From Rhodothermaceae bacterium (GTDB taxonomy: Bacteria; Bacteroidota; Rhodothermia; Rhodothermales; Bin80): a stretch of DNA of 64,000 bases. Each line of letters starts with the position of its first letter. The stretch's first letter is position 1. The notes below the pieces were generated by a model that made no database searches, had not been told where the DNA came from, and was given only the letters and a program-made list of their open reading frames with translations. Made by a program: the position numbers and the translations under genes. Positions 1 through 8,610 of this stretch are shown in pieces. The DNA lies in the NCBI GenBank assembly GCA_009841335.1, contig VXLY01000071.1, forward strand, positions 1 through 64,000. The letters are read 5' to 3'.

Positions 1-44
1 TTAAGGAAAAAGGCTAAAACCTGCTCTTGGAAATAAGATACAAC

Positions 45-86
45 GAGACCGTTGCATAAAACTATCGAATTTTGTGCAACAGTCTC
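45..86. repeat. 42-bp near-perfect inverted repeat
   Basis: The arms GAGACCGTTGCATAAAA and TTTTGTGCAACAGTCTC pair over 17 positions, with one C/A mismatch and one G-T wobble, around an 8-base loop. It lies about 130 bases beyond the ferredoxin stop codon. It could be a factor-independent terminator for that minus-strand gene, but no T-tract follows on either strand. Arms of this kind also resemble the terminal inverted repeats of some insertion sequences, so it may be a collapsed element with only its ends left. The structure is certain; its role is not. Confidence 0.55.
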
Positions 87-215
87 CCCGCACAGGTCTC
101 CTGATAATTTAGGAAATTCTGGTATAGAATAACAGCTTCCATTCCTGGGCACTATGCACATTCATAATGAATTCTCGTAATGAAAGGACAATCCCGAGAT
201 ATTGATCGCAGAGGG

Positions 216-557
216 CTAATCTCCGGTCCCTGGATTTGGACTGAAATACTTGGCGAATTTGTCTGTTTTAAGAGCAAACTCTTTGTGATCCGCTGGGGGC
301 TCTTTCATGCGTGTGATATTCGGCCAGACCTTGGAATACTCTGTGTTGATGATCAACCATTTTGAATCTGGCTCATCTTCAATTTCTGGTTTGATGGCCT
401 CCACTGGACACTCCGGTTCGCAGGCGGCACAGTCAATGCACTCATCTGGATGAATGACGAGCATATTTTCTCCTTCATAAAAGCAGTCAACCGGACACAC
501 TTCAACACAATCCATGTGTTTGCATCGAATACAGGGATCCATCACGATAAAGGTCAT
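216..557 (-). CDS. fdxA: 7Fe ferredoxin (FdxA-type)
   Basis: A 113-residue soluble electron carrier with one [3Fe-4S] and one [4Fe-4S] cluster. The N-terminal half holds the cysteine pattern of the family: [14 protein letters not shown] with a shortened first cluster motif, then [12 protein letters not shown]. The remaining ~50 residues form the usual C-terminal extension of the FdxA/Azotobacter ferredoxin I group, so the length is normal. It sits 223 bases downstream of the methionine synthase C-terminal half on the same strand. A role in keeping cob(II)alamin reducible is possible but only inferred from position, because FdxA is often encoded elsewhere. The family assignment is secure; the physiological partner is unknown. 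Confidence 0.93.
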   Translation of the reverse strand: MTFIVMDPCIRCKHMDCVEVCPVDCFYEGENMLVIHPDECIDCAACEPECPVEAIKPEIEDEPDSKWLIINTEYSKVWPNITRMKEPPADHKEFALKTDKFAKYFSPNPGTGD

Positions 558-780
558 GGGTATGTATGAATTGGTTGTATCGCGCCGGGTTGGTTCGTGT
601 AATTGACTACGGTACTTAGCTACGGATGAAGGGTTACCTGAAAACCAACGTGACAGCAGATGTTGGGGGATATAGAATTGCCTGAAGCGTGGAATTCATT
701 ACTACAACTGCAGACTCTTAGAACACCGAATGAACCATACTCAAGTGATGATAAGTGCATTGGTCATGTGAACGCTGAAC

Positions 781-3411
781 TCAACTTGACCCATTTTCAT
801 CGTCCACTGGATCATAATTTAGTATCGGCCCCAACCAGCGTTCAGCGGTTCGGAGGTTCATCTCCTTCCGTCTGGCATAATCCCTTACTTGGTCACGATC
901 AATTCGACCAACTACAAAATACGCGCTCTCTGGATGTGCTAAGTATAGACCAGATACCGAGGCCGCTGGTCTCATCGCGTAGCTCGAAGTCAGAGACATC
1001 CCGATTCGACCCGCTTCGAGTAAGCGAAAAATCGTCTCTTTCTCCGTGTGATCTGGCTGACACGGATAACCGGGTGCAGGTCGGATGCCAGTATAGGCTT
1101 CTTTGATCAGTGACTCATTATCAAAATTCTCATTCGATGCATACCCCCAAAGCTCCTTACGTACGCGCTCATGCATATATTCTGCCATGGCTTCTGCGAA
1201 CCGGTCAGCGAGGGATTTGACCATGATTGCCGAATAATCATCGGCTTCCGCTTCGAACGCCTCTGCAATCTCCTCTGCTTGCTGCCCCGAAGTGACCGCA
1301 AACGCACCTACATGATCATCCATTTCGGCAACAAAATCAGACAGAGCAAAATTGGCCCGCTGATTATTTTTGATCACTTGCTGACGAAGTGTAAAAAATG
1401 TATCGCCCGTATCAAGCCGAATATCGTCTCCGTCTCGTGAAGCCCCCCAAAAACCAACAACAGCTTTGGGCTTGAACCATTCTTGGTCAAGAACTTGTTG
1501 CATCATTGCTTGGGTGTCCCGCCATAGATCTCGTGCTGCTTTACCCACCACTTTGTCTTTCAGGATCCTGGGATAGCGTCCAGACAGATTCCAGGTGATG
1601 AAATACGGCGTCCAGTCGATGTATTTGGCAAGCTCTTTAAGATCAATATTCTCGAATACTTTAGTGCCAGTAAAACTCGGGGCTTCGGGCGTTGGTGCTT
1701 TCAGTTTGTGCGCATGCTGTCGGGCCACTTCAATAGGGTGGCGTGGTCTTGGGGGACCACCCGCTCGGTGGTCACGCATTCGCTGATACCTGGCCTTAAC
1801 GGTATCAACAAAGAGCGGACGCTCCTCATCAGAGAGTAAGGATGAGACGACTCCAATCGCGCGGCTGGCATCCCTCACATGAATAGCTGGACCATTGCTC
1901 CGGACCGGGTCAATCTTTACGGCCGTATGCGCTGGTGAAGTCGTGGCTCCACCAATGAGCAGGGGTTGTTTCATGCCGGATCGTTGCATTTCGCGTGCCA
2001 CATAGACCATTTCATCCAGGCTTGGCGTGATCAGCCCAGAGAGGCCAATAATATCCGCATTCTCCTTCCTGGCCTCTGCAAGAATAGCTTCGCATGGAAC
2101 CATAACCCCCATGTCGAAAATTTCGTAGCCATTACACGCAAGCACTACACCGACGATATTCTTGCCGATGTCATGAACATCTCCCTTCACGGTGGCCATA
2201 ATCACTTTTCCATTTGAAACATCTACCGTGCCCAGTTCCTCTTTTTCGGCCTGCATGAATGGATCCAGGTATGCCACCGCCGCTTTCATGACCCGAGCGG
2301 ACTTCACTACCTGGGGTAGAAACATTTTACCGGACCCGAATAAATCTCCCACAACATTCATTCCATCCATGAGCGGGCCCTCAATGACATGCAGCGGGCG
2401 ATCTGCGGCTGCTCTGGCCTCCTCGGTATCCTCAACAATAAACTCAGTGATTCCGTTAACGAGCGCGTACTCAAGCCGCTTTTCCACGGGAAGTGAACGC
2501 CAGGAGAGATCCTCCTTTGCCGATTTTCTTTTCTGTCCGCGAAACTGTTCCGCGTAGTCAACGAGTGCCTCCGTTGCGTTTTCGTTGCGGTTGAGGATCA
2601 CATCTTCAACGAGTTCTCGGAGCTTCGGCTCGATCTCGTCATAAATGTCGAGTTGGCCGGCATTCACAATTCCCATGTCCATTCCGGCAGGGATCGCGTG
2701 ATACAGAAATACCGAGTGCATAGCTCTGCGTACAGTCTCATTGCCACGGAAACTGAACGACACATTCGAGAGTCCGCCTGAGACGTGAGATCCAGGGCAT
2801 GTCCTGCGGATGACTCTTGCCGCTTCGATAAAGTCAACCGCGTAATTATTGTGCTCTTGAATTCCCGTGGCAACAGCAAAAATATTCGGGTCGAAAATTA
2901 TGTCTTCGGCAGGGAAACCAACCTTTTCGGTAAGTATTTTAAACGCGCGTTGGCAAATCTCAATCTTGCGTCGAGCAGTGTCTGCCTGACCGGCCTCATC
3001 AAATGCCATTACAATCACGGCTGCACCGTAGGAAAGGCATGTGCGTGCTTGTTTTTGGAATTGGTCCTCCCCCTCTTTCAGTGAGATTGAATTGACTACT
3101 GCCTTCCCCTGTACGCATTTGAGGCCTGCTTCAATTACTTCCCATTTTGAGCTGTCAATCATGATGGGCACCCTGGCAATGTCGGGCTCAGCAGCAATCA
3201 GGTTGAGGAACGTCTGCATAGCATTGACGCCGTCTAACATCCCCTCATCCATGTTGACATCAATGATCTGTGCACCATTTCGGACCTGCTGCCTTGCGAC
3301 CTCTACGGCGGTAGCATAGTCACCACTCACGATCAGCCTCCGAAACCTGGCGGAGCCGGTCACGTTGGTGCGCTCACCAACGTTCACAAATGTCTGGGCA
3401 GCGGTATTCAT
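781..3411 (-). CDS. metH: Methionine synthase, C-terminal half (pterin, B12 and activation domains)
   Basis: The cobalamin-dependent methionine synthase module that binds methyl-tetrahydrofolate, carries B12 and is reactivated with SAM. In order it shows the pterin-binding domain starting at [16 protein letters not shown], the helical cap, the B12-binding domain with the base-off signature [14 protein letters not shown] (about residue 440), and the activation domain with [15 protein letters not shown]. The homocysteine-binding domain is absent and is encoded by the gene just upstream. The ORF can open at a TTG (3456) that directly follows a stop codon. I prefer the ATG at 3411 because it starts just before the conserved pterin domain. 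Together the two halves match the length of a full MetH (~1230 residues). The function is essentially certain. Confidence 0.95.
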   Translation of the reverse strand: MNTAAQTFVNVGERTNVTGSARFRRLIVSGDYATAVEVARQQVRNGAQIIDVNMDEGMLDGVNAMQTFLNLIAAEPDIARVPIMIDSSKWEVIEAGLKCVQGKAVVNSISLKEGEDQFQKQARTCLSYGAAVIVMAFDEAGQADTARRKIEICQRAFKILTEKVGFPAEDIIFDPNIFAVATGIQEHNNYAVDFIEAARVIRRTCPGSHVSGGLSNVSFSFRGNETVRRAMHSVFLYHAIPAGMDMGIVNAGQLDIYDEIEPKLRELVEDVILNRNENATEALVDYAEQFRGQKRKSAKEDLSWRSLPVEKRLEYALVNGITEFIVEDTEEARAAADRPLHVIEGPLMDGMNVVGDLFGSGKMFLPQVVKSARVMKAAVAYLDPFMQAEKEELGTVDVSNGKVIMATVKGDVHDIGKNIVGVVLACNGYEIFDMGVMVPCEAILAEARKENADIIGLSGLITPSLDEMVYVAREMQRSGMKQPLLIGGATTSPAHTAVKIDPVRSNGPAIHVRDASRAIGVVSSLLSDEERPLFVDTVKARYQRMRDHRAGGPPRPRHPIEVARQHAHKLKAPTPEAPSFTGTKVFENIDLKELAKYIDWTPYFITWNLSGRYPRILKDKVVGKAARDLWRDTQAMMQQVLDQEWFKPKAVVGFWGASRDGDDIRLDTGDTFFTLRQQVIKNNQRANFALSDFVAEMDDHVGAFAVTSGQQAEEIAEAFEAEADDYSAIMVKSLADRFAEAMAEYMHERVRKELWGYASNENFDNESLIKEAYTGIRPAPGYPCQPDHTEKETIFRLLEAGRIGMSLTSSYAMRPAASVSGLYLAHPESAYFVVGRIDRDQVRDYARRKEMNLRTAERWLGPILNYDPVDDENGSS

Positions 3412-3497
3412 TCCTGAATTGGGCCTGTGCTTGTCCAGAGACGCTTGAGATAGCAATCACAGTAGGATGTCAGGTCGGCCATTGATTGCTCTTTGAA

Positions 3498-4583
3498 TTA
3501 GCTTCCAAGCTCGAATGGTTCCAGGCCTGCAAGTCGCAGAGTATCCTTACCTGGAACTGGGTTTCGAGGCGGCAAACCCTCTACTGCCTTCGAGATTTCC
3601 CGAACATGATCTGGCGTGGTACCACAACAACCTCCCAGAAAATTGACAATTCCATCTTGGGCCCATTTACCCACATGACTCGCCAGTTCCTGCGGAGACT
3701 GATCATACTCGCCCATCTCATTCGGCAGTCCAGCATTCGGGTAGGCACCCACCAGCGTATCAGCTACACGGGAAACTGCGGCGATATGCTGACGCATCAA
3801 ATCTGCGCCCAACGCACAATTAAATCCCACCGCAAACGGTTTGGCGTGGCGTACAGAATACCAAAAAGCTTCTACGGTTTGACCTGACAGGGTGCGCCCA
3901 GATCGGTCTGTGATAGTCCCGGAGATCCATATTGGGAGTTTATCAAGTCCCTCTGCCTCCAAATCAATGATAGCCTTGACGGCTGCCTTACAGTTTAGTG
4001 TGTCGGTAACCGTCTCAATCAAGTAAAGGTGCACGCCACCTTGATTCAGAGCTTTGATTTGCTCACGATAGGTCTGATAGACTTGGTCAAATGTTACTTC
4101 CCGGGCACCGGGAGCGTTTACGTCTGAGCTCATGGAGAGCATCTTGTTCAGTGGCCCAATGGAGCCCGCGGCGAAGCGGGGCTTCTGTGGCTCTTTTTTC
4201 GTCCACTGATCTGCCGATGCACGGGCAAGTCTGGCGCCCTCTAAGTTGATATCAATGACGGACTGACGATCGAGATCATAATCAGCTTGCACGATCGTTG
4301 TAGCCGAAAATGTATTCGTCTCTGAGATATCCGCCCCGGCTGCAAAGTAGGCGTCATGTAATTCTGCCACGCATTTCGGCTTGGTTAAGCAAAGGATATC
4401 GTGATTGCCTTTCATATCCACCGGGTATTTCTCCTTGGAGAACCGGGAATCGCGATAGTCCTCTTCTTCAAGCTCCATTCGTTGGAACATGACTCCCCAG
4501 GAACCATCCAGAAGCAGGACCCGCTCTCTGGCGGCTGAGTACAGTTGGTCAATGCGCGCTTTGCGATCCGTCATCAATTCCAT
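3498..4583 (-). CDS. metH: Methionine synthase, homocysteine-binding half
   Basis: A 361-residue homocysteine S-methyltransferase domain, equivalent to the first ~350 residues of E. coli MetH. It activates homocysteine thiol on zinc. The three zinc cysteines are visible: one in FNCALGADLM and the adjacent pair in LGGCCGTTPDHVREI. It ends in LRLAGLEPFELGS, which in one-piece MetH is the linker into the pterin domain, so the split falls exactly at a domain boundary. The C-terminal half follows in another reading frame after a short gap. Split MetH occurs naturally in several lineages, so this is probably not a broken gene. The start at 4583 has a second ATG four codons in that would serve equally well. 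Confidence 0.95.
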   Translation of the reverse strand: MELMTDRKARIDQLYSAARERVLLLDGSWGVMFQRMELEEEDYRDSRFSKEKYPVDMKGNHDILCLTKPKCVAELHDAYFAAGADISETNTFSATTIVQADYDLDRQSVIDINLEGARLARASADQWTKKEPQKPRFAAGSIGPLNKMLSMSSDVNAPGAREVTFDQVYQTYREQIKALNQGGVHLYLIETVTDTLNCKAAVKAIIDLEAEGLDKLPIWISGTITDRSGRTLSGQTVEAFWYSVRHAKPFAVGFNCALGADLMRQHIAAVSRVADTLVGAYPNAGLPNEMGEYDQSPQELASHVGKWAQDGIVNFLGGCCGTTPDHVREISKAVEGLPPRNPVPGKDTLRLAGLEPFELGS

Positions 4584-5012
4584 GTTTCATTGATGTGCCC
4601 GTCCACAAAAGTTGTCACTACCACCGGTAATCCGCGTTTGAGGCAGCGCTGAATGTAGGCAAGGTTGTAGGAGAGTCGATTAACAATCACCGAACACCTG
4701 TGACGGTATGGAGAACGAGTTGGGATGAGCGCAGCCTGAACAGCGCAAGGATATGTTTGGGGCTCATAACTGGGACTGTAACTTTCGAGACCAGTATTTG
4801 TCGGAGCAGATGCTAACAGTTGTATATGATTTGGCACGGTCATATTGCCATCGGCGTTTGGGATTGGCGCAATTGCACGGTCGGGAGCGCACATGTTGAA
4901 GGCACCAGGGATCCGTAAAATCGAACCAAAGGTTCATCTATGGTGGATTACAGTTTTGGTGCTACTTCCCATATGTAAAGCCTAAGAATGTGCAAGAATC
5001 CTTCATGTCTTG
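4584..5012. other. Intergenic spacer between metF fusion and metH
   Basis: 429 bases between the MetF-fusion stop and the homocysteine-domain start. A 106-codon minus-strand ORF (4574-4894) fills part of it but has no recognisable domain and overlaps the metH start, so I do not accept it as a gene. I looked for a cobalamin riboswitch (B12 box) and found none convincing. The spacer could carry a separate promoter for metH. Confidence 0.4.
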
Positions 5013-6896
5013 TTACCCCACCGTCTGCGGTTTCAATCCAAGTAGTCGACAGGTAGATAGCGCCAGGCTTGCTCGATTGAGTGTGTAAAAGTGGAATTCA
5101 TTCACTCCTTGGTCCGATAACTTGTGGCAGAGCTCAGCAGCCACGTTCGCCGTGATGAACTCACGCGTCACGGTATCGTCGCCGGTCCCAGCGAACACTT
5201 CGTAAAGCCAGTCTGGCAAAGTCACCTGGCAAAGATCTGCGATACGCTTCATGCCCTTGAAGTTCGGCTGCAGCATGATTCCGGGGACAATCGGCATCGT
5301 CACACCTCCCGCTCGTGCGCGATCAAGAAACTTGAAGTAGACTTCTGGCTCGAAGAAAAATTGGGTGATTGCACGGTCAGCACCAGCGTCCTGCTTCGCT
5401 CTCAGGAAGGCAATATCCTGATCCCATCCCCGACTGTGAGGATGTTGTTCTGGGTAGCAGGACACGCTGATTTCAAACCTTGCTCCAGGTGTAATCTCAC
5501 AATTGCGAATTCCTTCTATAAGGTCAATACTGTCTCGAAAACCGCCTGGGTGCTGTTCAAATTTTGCATCTATGCCTTCTGGAGGATCGCCTCGAAGCGC
5601 CACAATGTGACGTATCCCGGCTTTCCATAGATCGACCGCAATGCCTAATACTTCTTCCTTCGTTGCGCCTACACAGGTGAGGTGAGCAGCTGGCAATAGT
5701 GGAGTATCCTGTGCAATTTTCGTAACGATCCGCCGCGTTCGATCACGCGTGGAGCCGCCCGCCCCATACGTGACGGATACAAAGCGCGGTGCCATTGGAG
5801 TCAGCCTCGCAACCGATTCCCACAGTTTCGCCTCCATACTGTCTGATTTCGGAGGAAAAAATTCAAACGAAACATTGGGAGGGGGTTTCGACTGCTGCTC
5901 CGCAACGGAAAGTTTGCTTACACTGGGGTCTGCGGGCTGAGAGACTCGCCATGTAGCCTTCCAGATGAGCACACTAACACCCTTATCCAGCGAGGATGGT
6001 GGGTCAAATCTATTGGGCGGTTGCATAGAAAATCCTGCATTATCCGCCCACTGCATCATGTCATCTTCGGAGACCCCAAGCCGATAATGGCCTTGCGATT
6101 CACGCAAAAACTCAAGTTCATGTGGGGCAAAATCAACGACAATCAATTGTCCTCCCTGTTTGAGAATGCGAGCGGCTTCCGCGATGACCCTTTCGGGTTG
6201 TTCTAGGTAATGCAACACTTGATGCACGATCACCAGGTCCGCACTATCACTCTCGAAAGGGGTATTCATTGCGTCCCCTTGCCGCACTCGTGCATTACCG
6301 ATCCCCGCTCGATTGAGGTTCGCCCGAGCTACCTTCAGCATATGATGAGAGAGATCAAGCCCTTCGGCCTCTTGCGTATACGGGGAAAGCAAAATCAGCA
6401 TCCGCCCCGTACCCGTCCCAAGGTCTACAATCCGCTCAAACTGATGGCACTCAACGTGCCCTAGAATCTCACGCTCGATCGCTGCATCAGGATAATGCAA
6501 TGCCCGCAGTTGATCCCAGTCTTTAGCGATTTCTGAAAAATAGGATGCTGCCGACTGCGCACGATTCGCCCGTACACGCTGTAAAACACTGAAATCGGTC
6601 GTGAACGGGTCGCTATCGATATCTAACTTCGAAAAGATCCCCTGTAACAGCCTGTCAGCCCACCCTCTACGCTGAATTCGATAAAATACCCAGGCTCCCT
6701 CGGGGAGCCGTTCAACCAATCCCGCTTGGGTCAGTGATTTCAAGTGATGCGAGAGCCGGGGTTGACTTTGATCGAGAATACGTGCCAGTTCTCCGACCGC
6801 AAGGTCACCATGGCGCAGCAGCGCGAGTATCCGAAGTCGTGTCGGTTCTCCGGCGGCTTTCAAGCCACCTATCAGTAACTTCTGACCCACGCTCAT
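5013..6896 (-). CDS. metF: ArsR-type regulator / SAM methyltransferase / MetF triple fusion
   Basis: One uninterrupted 627-residue ORF with three domains. Residues ~1-95 are an ArsR-family winged helix (EPTRLRILALLRHGDLAVGE, recognition helix SQPRLSHHLKSLTQAGLV) lacking the metal-binding cysteines of true arsenic or zinc sensors. Residues ~105-318 are a class I SAM methyltransferase with motif I VDLGTGTGRMLILLSP. After a Pro/Ser-rich linker, residues ~340-625 are methylenetetrahydrofolate reductase, with NVSFEFFPPKSD, YGAGGSTRDRT and the flavin/folate region ALRGDPPEG. MetF makes 5-methyl-THF, the substrate of the MetH halves downstream. ArsR-methyltransferase proteins are known as separate neighbours of metF/metH in alphaproteobacteria; fusion into one chain is unusual. 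A palindrome lies just upstream. The domain calls are strong; a regulator-enzyme function is inferred. Confidence 0.93.
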   Translation of the reverse strand: MSVGQKLLIGGLKAAGEPTRLRILALLRHGDLAVGELARILDQSQPRLSHHLKSLTQAGLVERLPEGAWVFYRIQRRGWADRLLQGIFSKLDIDSDPFTTDFSVLQRVRANRAQSAASYFSEIAKDWDQLRALHYPDAAIEREILGHVECHQFERIVDLGTGTGRMLILLSPYTQEAEGLDLSHHMLKVARANLNRAGIGNARVRQGDAMNTPFESDSADLVIVHQVLHYLEQPERVIAEAARILKQGGQLIVVDFAPHELEFLRESQGHYRLGVSEDDMMQWADNAGFSMQPPNRFDPPSSLDKGVSVLIWKATWRVSQPADPSVSKLSVAEQQSKPPPNVSFEFFPPKSDSMEAKLWESVARLTPMAPRFVSVTYGAGGSTRDRTRRIVTKIAQDTPLLPAAHLTCVGATKEEVLGIAVDLWKAGIRHIVALRGDPPEGIDAKFEQHPGGFRDSIDLIEGIRNCEITPGARFEISVSCYPEQHPHSRGWDQDIAFLRAKQDAGADRAITQFFFEPEVYFKFLDRARAGGVTMPIVPGIMLQPNFKGMKRIADLCQVTLPDWLYEVFAGTGDDTVTREFITANVAAELCHKLSDQGVNEFHFYTLNRASLALSTCRLLGLKPQTVG

Positions 6897-6921
6897 AAGA
6901 ACTAATCATAAACATCAATTT

Positions 6922-6941
6922 ATATAAACTTTCGTTTTAAT
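6922..6941. promoter_or_regulatory. Imperfect palindrome, candidate ArsR-type operator
   Basis: ATATAAAC-TTTC-GTTTTAAT is a 20-base inverted repeat with 6 of 8 positions matched per arm. It lies 25 bases upstream of the start codon of the ArsR-methyltransferase-MetF fusion, inside an AT-rich stretch. ArsR-family repressors bind short AT-rich dyads overlapping their own promoters, so autoregulation is a reasonable inference. No binding evidence is available. Confidence 0.4.
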
Positions 6942-7419
6942 GGAAAAGTTCAGAATTCAGCCAGAGTTCAGCGTCATCTGGTTGCTGATAGCAATTGAAA
7001 CAGGAATAGGTAGTTATTTTGTGCTGTTTATGAACCATTGGGTTGGAAACCAATCTACCCCGTCGCCTTGGCGAGCATCTTGGATCTCGCCATCAGACGA
7101 CCAAAAGTCGAGCCCTGCTCAGTAAATTCGTCTTTGCTTCCTATGCGATCATCACTCGAGAAAAAGCGATCGCTGTTCGGCTTACTATACCTGCCAACAA
7201 CACGAAACATCATGAAACTAATTACGCAGGATCCCGAGGCTAATCTCCTAGCTTCACGATCGAAACCTCAGCACTGATTACGTCGAACCCCTTGCATGCT
7301 TGAATCATCATGTAAAAAATGTGGTTTGAGATTCGCCTTGGTTTACGACATATCATTTTGATAACTATGCGATTGTCGAACATGATTATTCACGGGAGGA
7401 TTTTCAAAACTGTTCGCAA
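6942..7419. other. Intergenic region upstream of the metF fusion and the aminotransferase
   Basis: About 480 bases separate the divergently read metF fusion and aminotransferase. Only short overlapping ORFs without domains are present (61-79 codons). I see no RNA gene or convincing riboswitch. It presumably holds divergent promoters. Confidence 0.4.
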
Positions 7420-8610
7420 ATGAAAAAATCGGGAGAAACGGTAGCTTTACCTTCGAGATCTGACCGCATGCGATCAGTGCAAATGCCGGTCATGGGTTTT
7501 GTTGCGGACCTCATGCGGGACAATCCAGGAACGATTTCTGTGGGACAGGGCGTCGTACACTATGGTCCACCTGCCCGGGTAATCAAAGCTGCGCAGCAGG
7601 CGGTCACGGCCCCAAATACGCATGGGTACGGTTACGTGATCGGAAGATCCAGTCTGCGAAGTGCATTTGCCGAAAAATTGAATGCAGAAAACCGCTTGGA
7701 CCCCGGGTATGAGGTCGTGGTTGCCGCCGGCAGTAACATGGCCTTCTTTGCTTCACTACTTGCGATCACGAGTCCTGGGGATGAGGTCATATTGCTCGTG
7801 CCATACTACTTCAACCACGAAATGGCCACGTACATCGCAGGCTGTAAGCCCGTACTCGTATCGTTCGGTGATTCGTTGATTCCCGATGTGGAGACCATTG
7901 AGCGTGCAATCACTCCTAAAACCCGTGCCGTCGTCACGATATCCCCTAACAATCCAACGGGCATTGTTTATGCTCCAGAAACGTTGCGGGCTATCAATGA
8001 CATGTGTGCTGCGCACGGCATATATCATATGTCGGATGAGGCGTATGAGTATTTCACGTTTGACGGTGCGGAGCATTACTCTCCAGGGAGTTCTCCCGGA
8101 GCGCATGCACACACAATCTCGCTTTTTTCTATGAGCAAGGCATACGGAATGGCGGGCTGGCGTTTGGGGTATATGGCGGTACCGCCACAGATTCTGGCAG
8201 ACATTCACAAGATTCAGGATACGAATCAGATCTGTCCGGCAATGATAAGTCAGTCAATGGCTCTGGCAGCACTCGAGGAGGGAGCAGGCTACTGCAGGCA
8301 ATATGTGGATTCAATGGCCAAGGTTCGCGACATGGTACTTGAGCGTCTGAGCTCGGTGAGGGCCCCCATTACAGTTTCTCCTTCAAAGGGTGCTTTCTAT
8401 TTCCTGTTGAGGGTAGATACAGCGCTTGATTCCAAGACTTTGACGACACGCCTGATACGTGAGCATAGTGTTGCAGTCATCCCGGGGGATACATTCGGCA
8501 TGACGACTGGTGGCACTTATCTGCGCGTCGCCTATGGCGCACTTCAAGTGTCTACTTTGAGCGAGGCGCTTGATCGCCTGGTCAATGGTCTTGAAGCACT
8601 TGTCGGTTAA
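7420..8610 (+). CDS. Class I/II pyridoxal-phosphate aminotransferase
   Basis: A 396-residue fold-type I aminotransferase. Visible landmarks are the cofactor-contacting ISPNNPTG, the aspartate region MSDEAYEYF, the Schiff-base lysine in FSMSKAYGMAGWRLGYM and the C-terminal substrate arginine in TYLRVAYG. These place it in the aspartate/kynurenine/methionine aminotransferase group, at the normal length. The amino-acid specificity cannot be read from the sequence. Its nearness to the methionine cluster would suit a methionine- or glutamine-type transaminase, but the gene is on the opposite strand and that is speculation. It ends convergently with the large lipoprotein gene, with the stop codons overlapping by four bases. 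Confidence 0.9.
   Translation: MKKSGETVALPSRSDRMRSVQMPVMGFVADLMRDNPGTISVGQGVVHYGPPARVIKAAQQAVTAPNTHGYGYVIGRSSLRSAFAEKLNAENRLDPGYEVVVAAGSNMAFFASLLAITSPGDEVILLVPYYFNHEMATYIAGCKPVLVSFGDSLIPDVETIERAITPKTRAVVTISPNNPTGIVYAPETLRAINDMCAAHGIYHMSDEAYEYFTFDGAEHYSPGSSPGAHAHTISLFSMSKAYGMAGWRLGYMAVPPQILADIHKIQDTNQICPAMISQSMALAALEEGAGYCRQYVDSMAKVRDMVLERLSSVRAPITVSPSKGAFYFLLRVDTALDSKTLTTRLIREHSVAVIPGDTFGMTTGGTYLRVAYGALQVSTLSEALDRLVNGLEALVG

Noticed and set aside
660-1106. 148-codon plus-strand ORF over the metH 3' end
   Set aside because: It is an antisense shadow of a clearly conserved gene.
4574-4894. 106-codon minus-strand ORF between the metF fusion and metH
   Set aside because: No domain, low complexity of residues typical of non-coding translation, and it overlaps the metH start.
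4584-5012. Possible cobalamin riboswitch upstream of metH
   Set aside because: No B12 box or matching paired core could be found.
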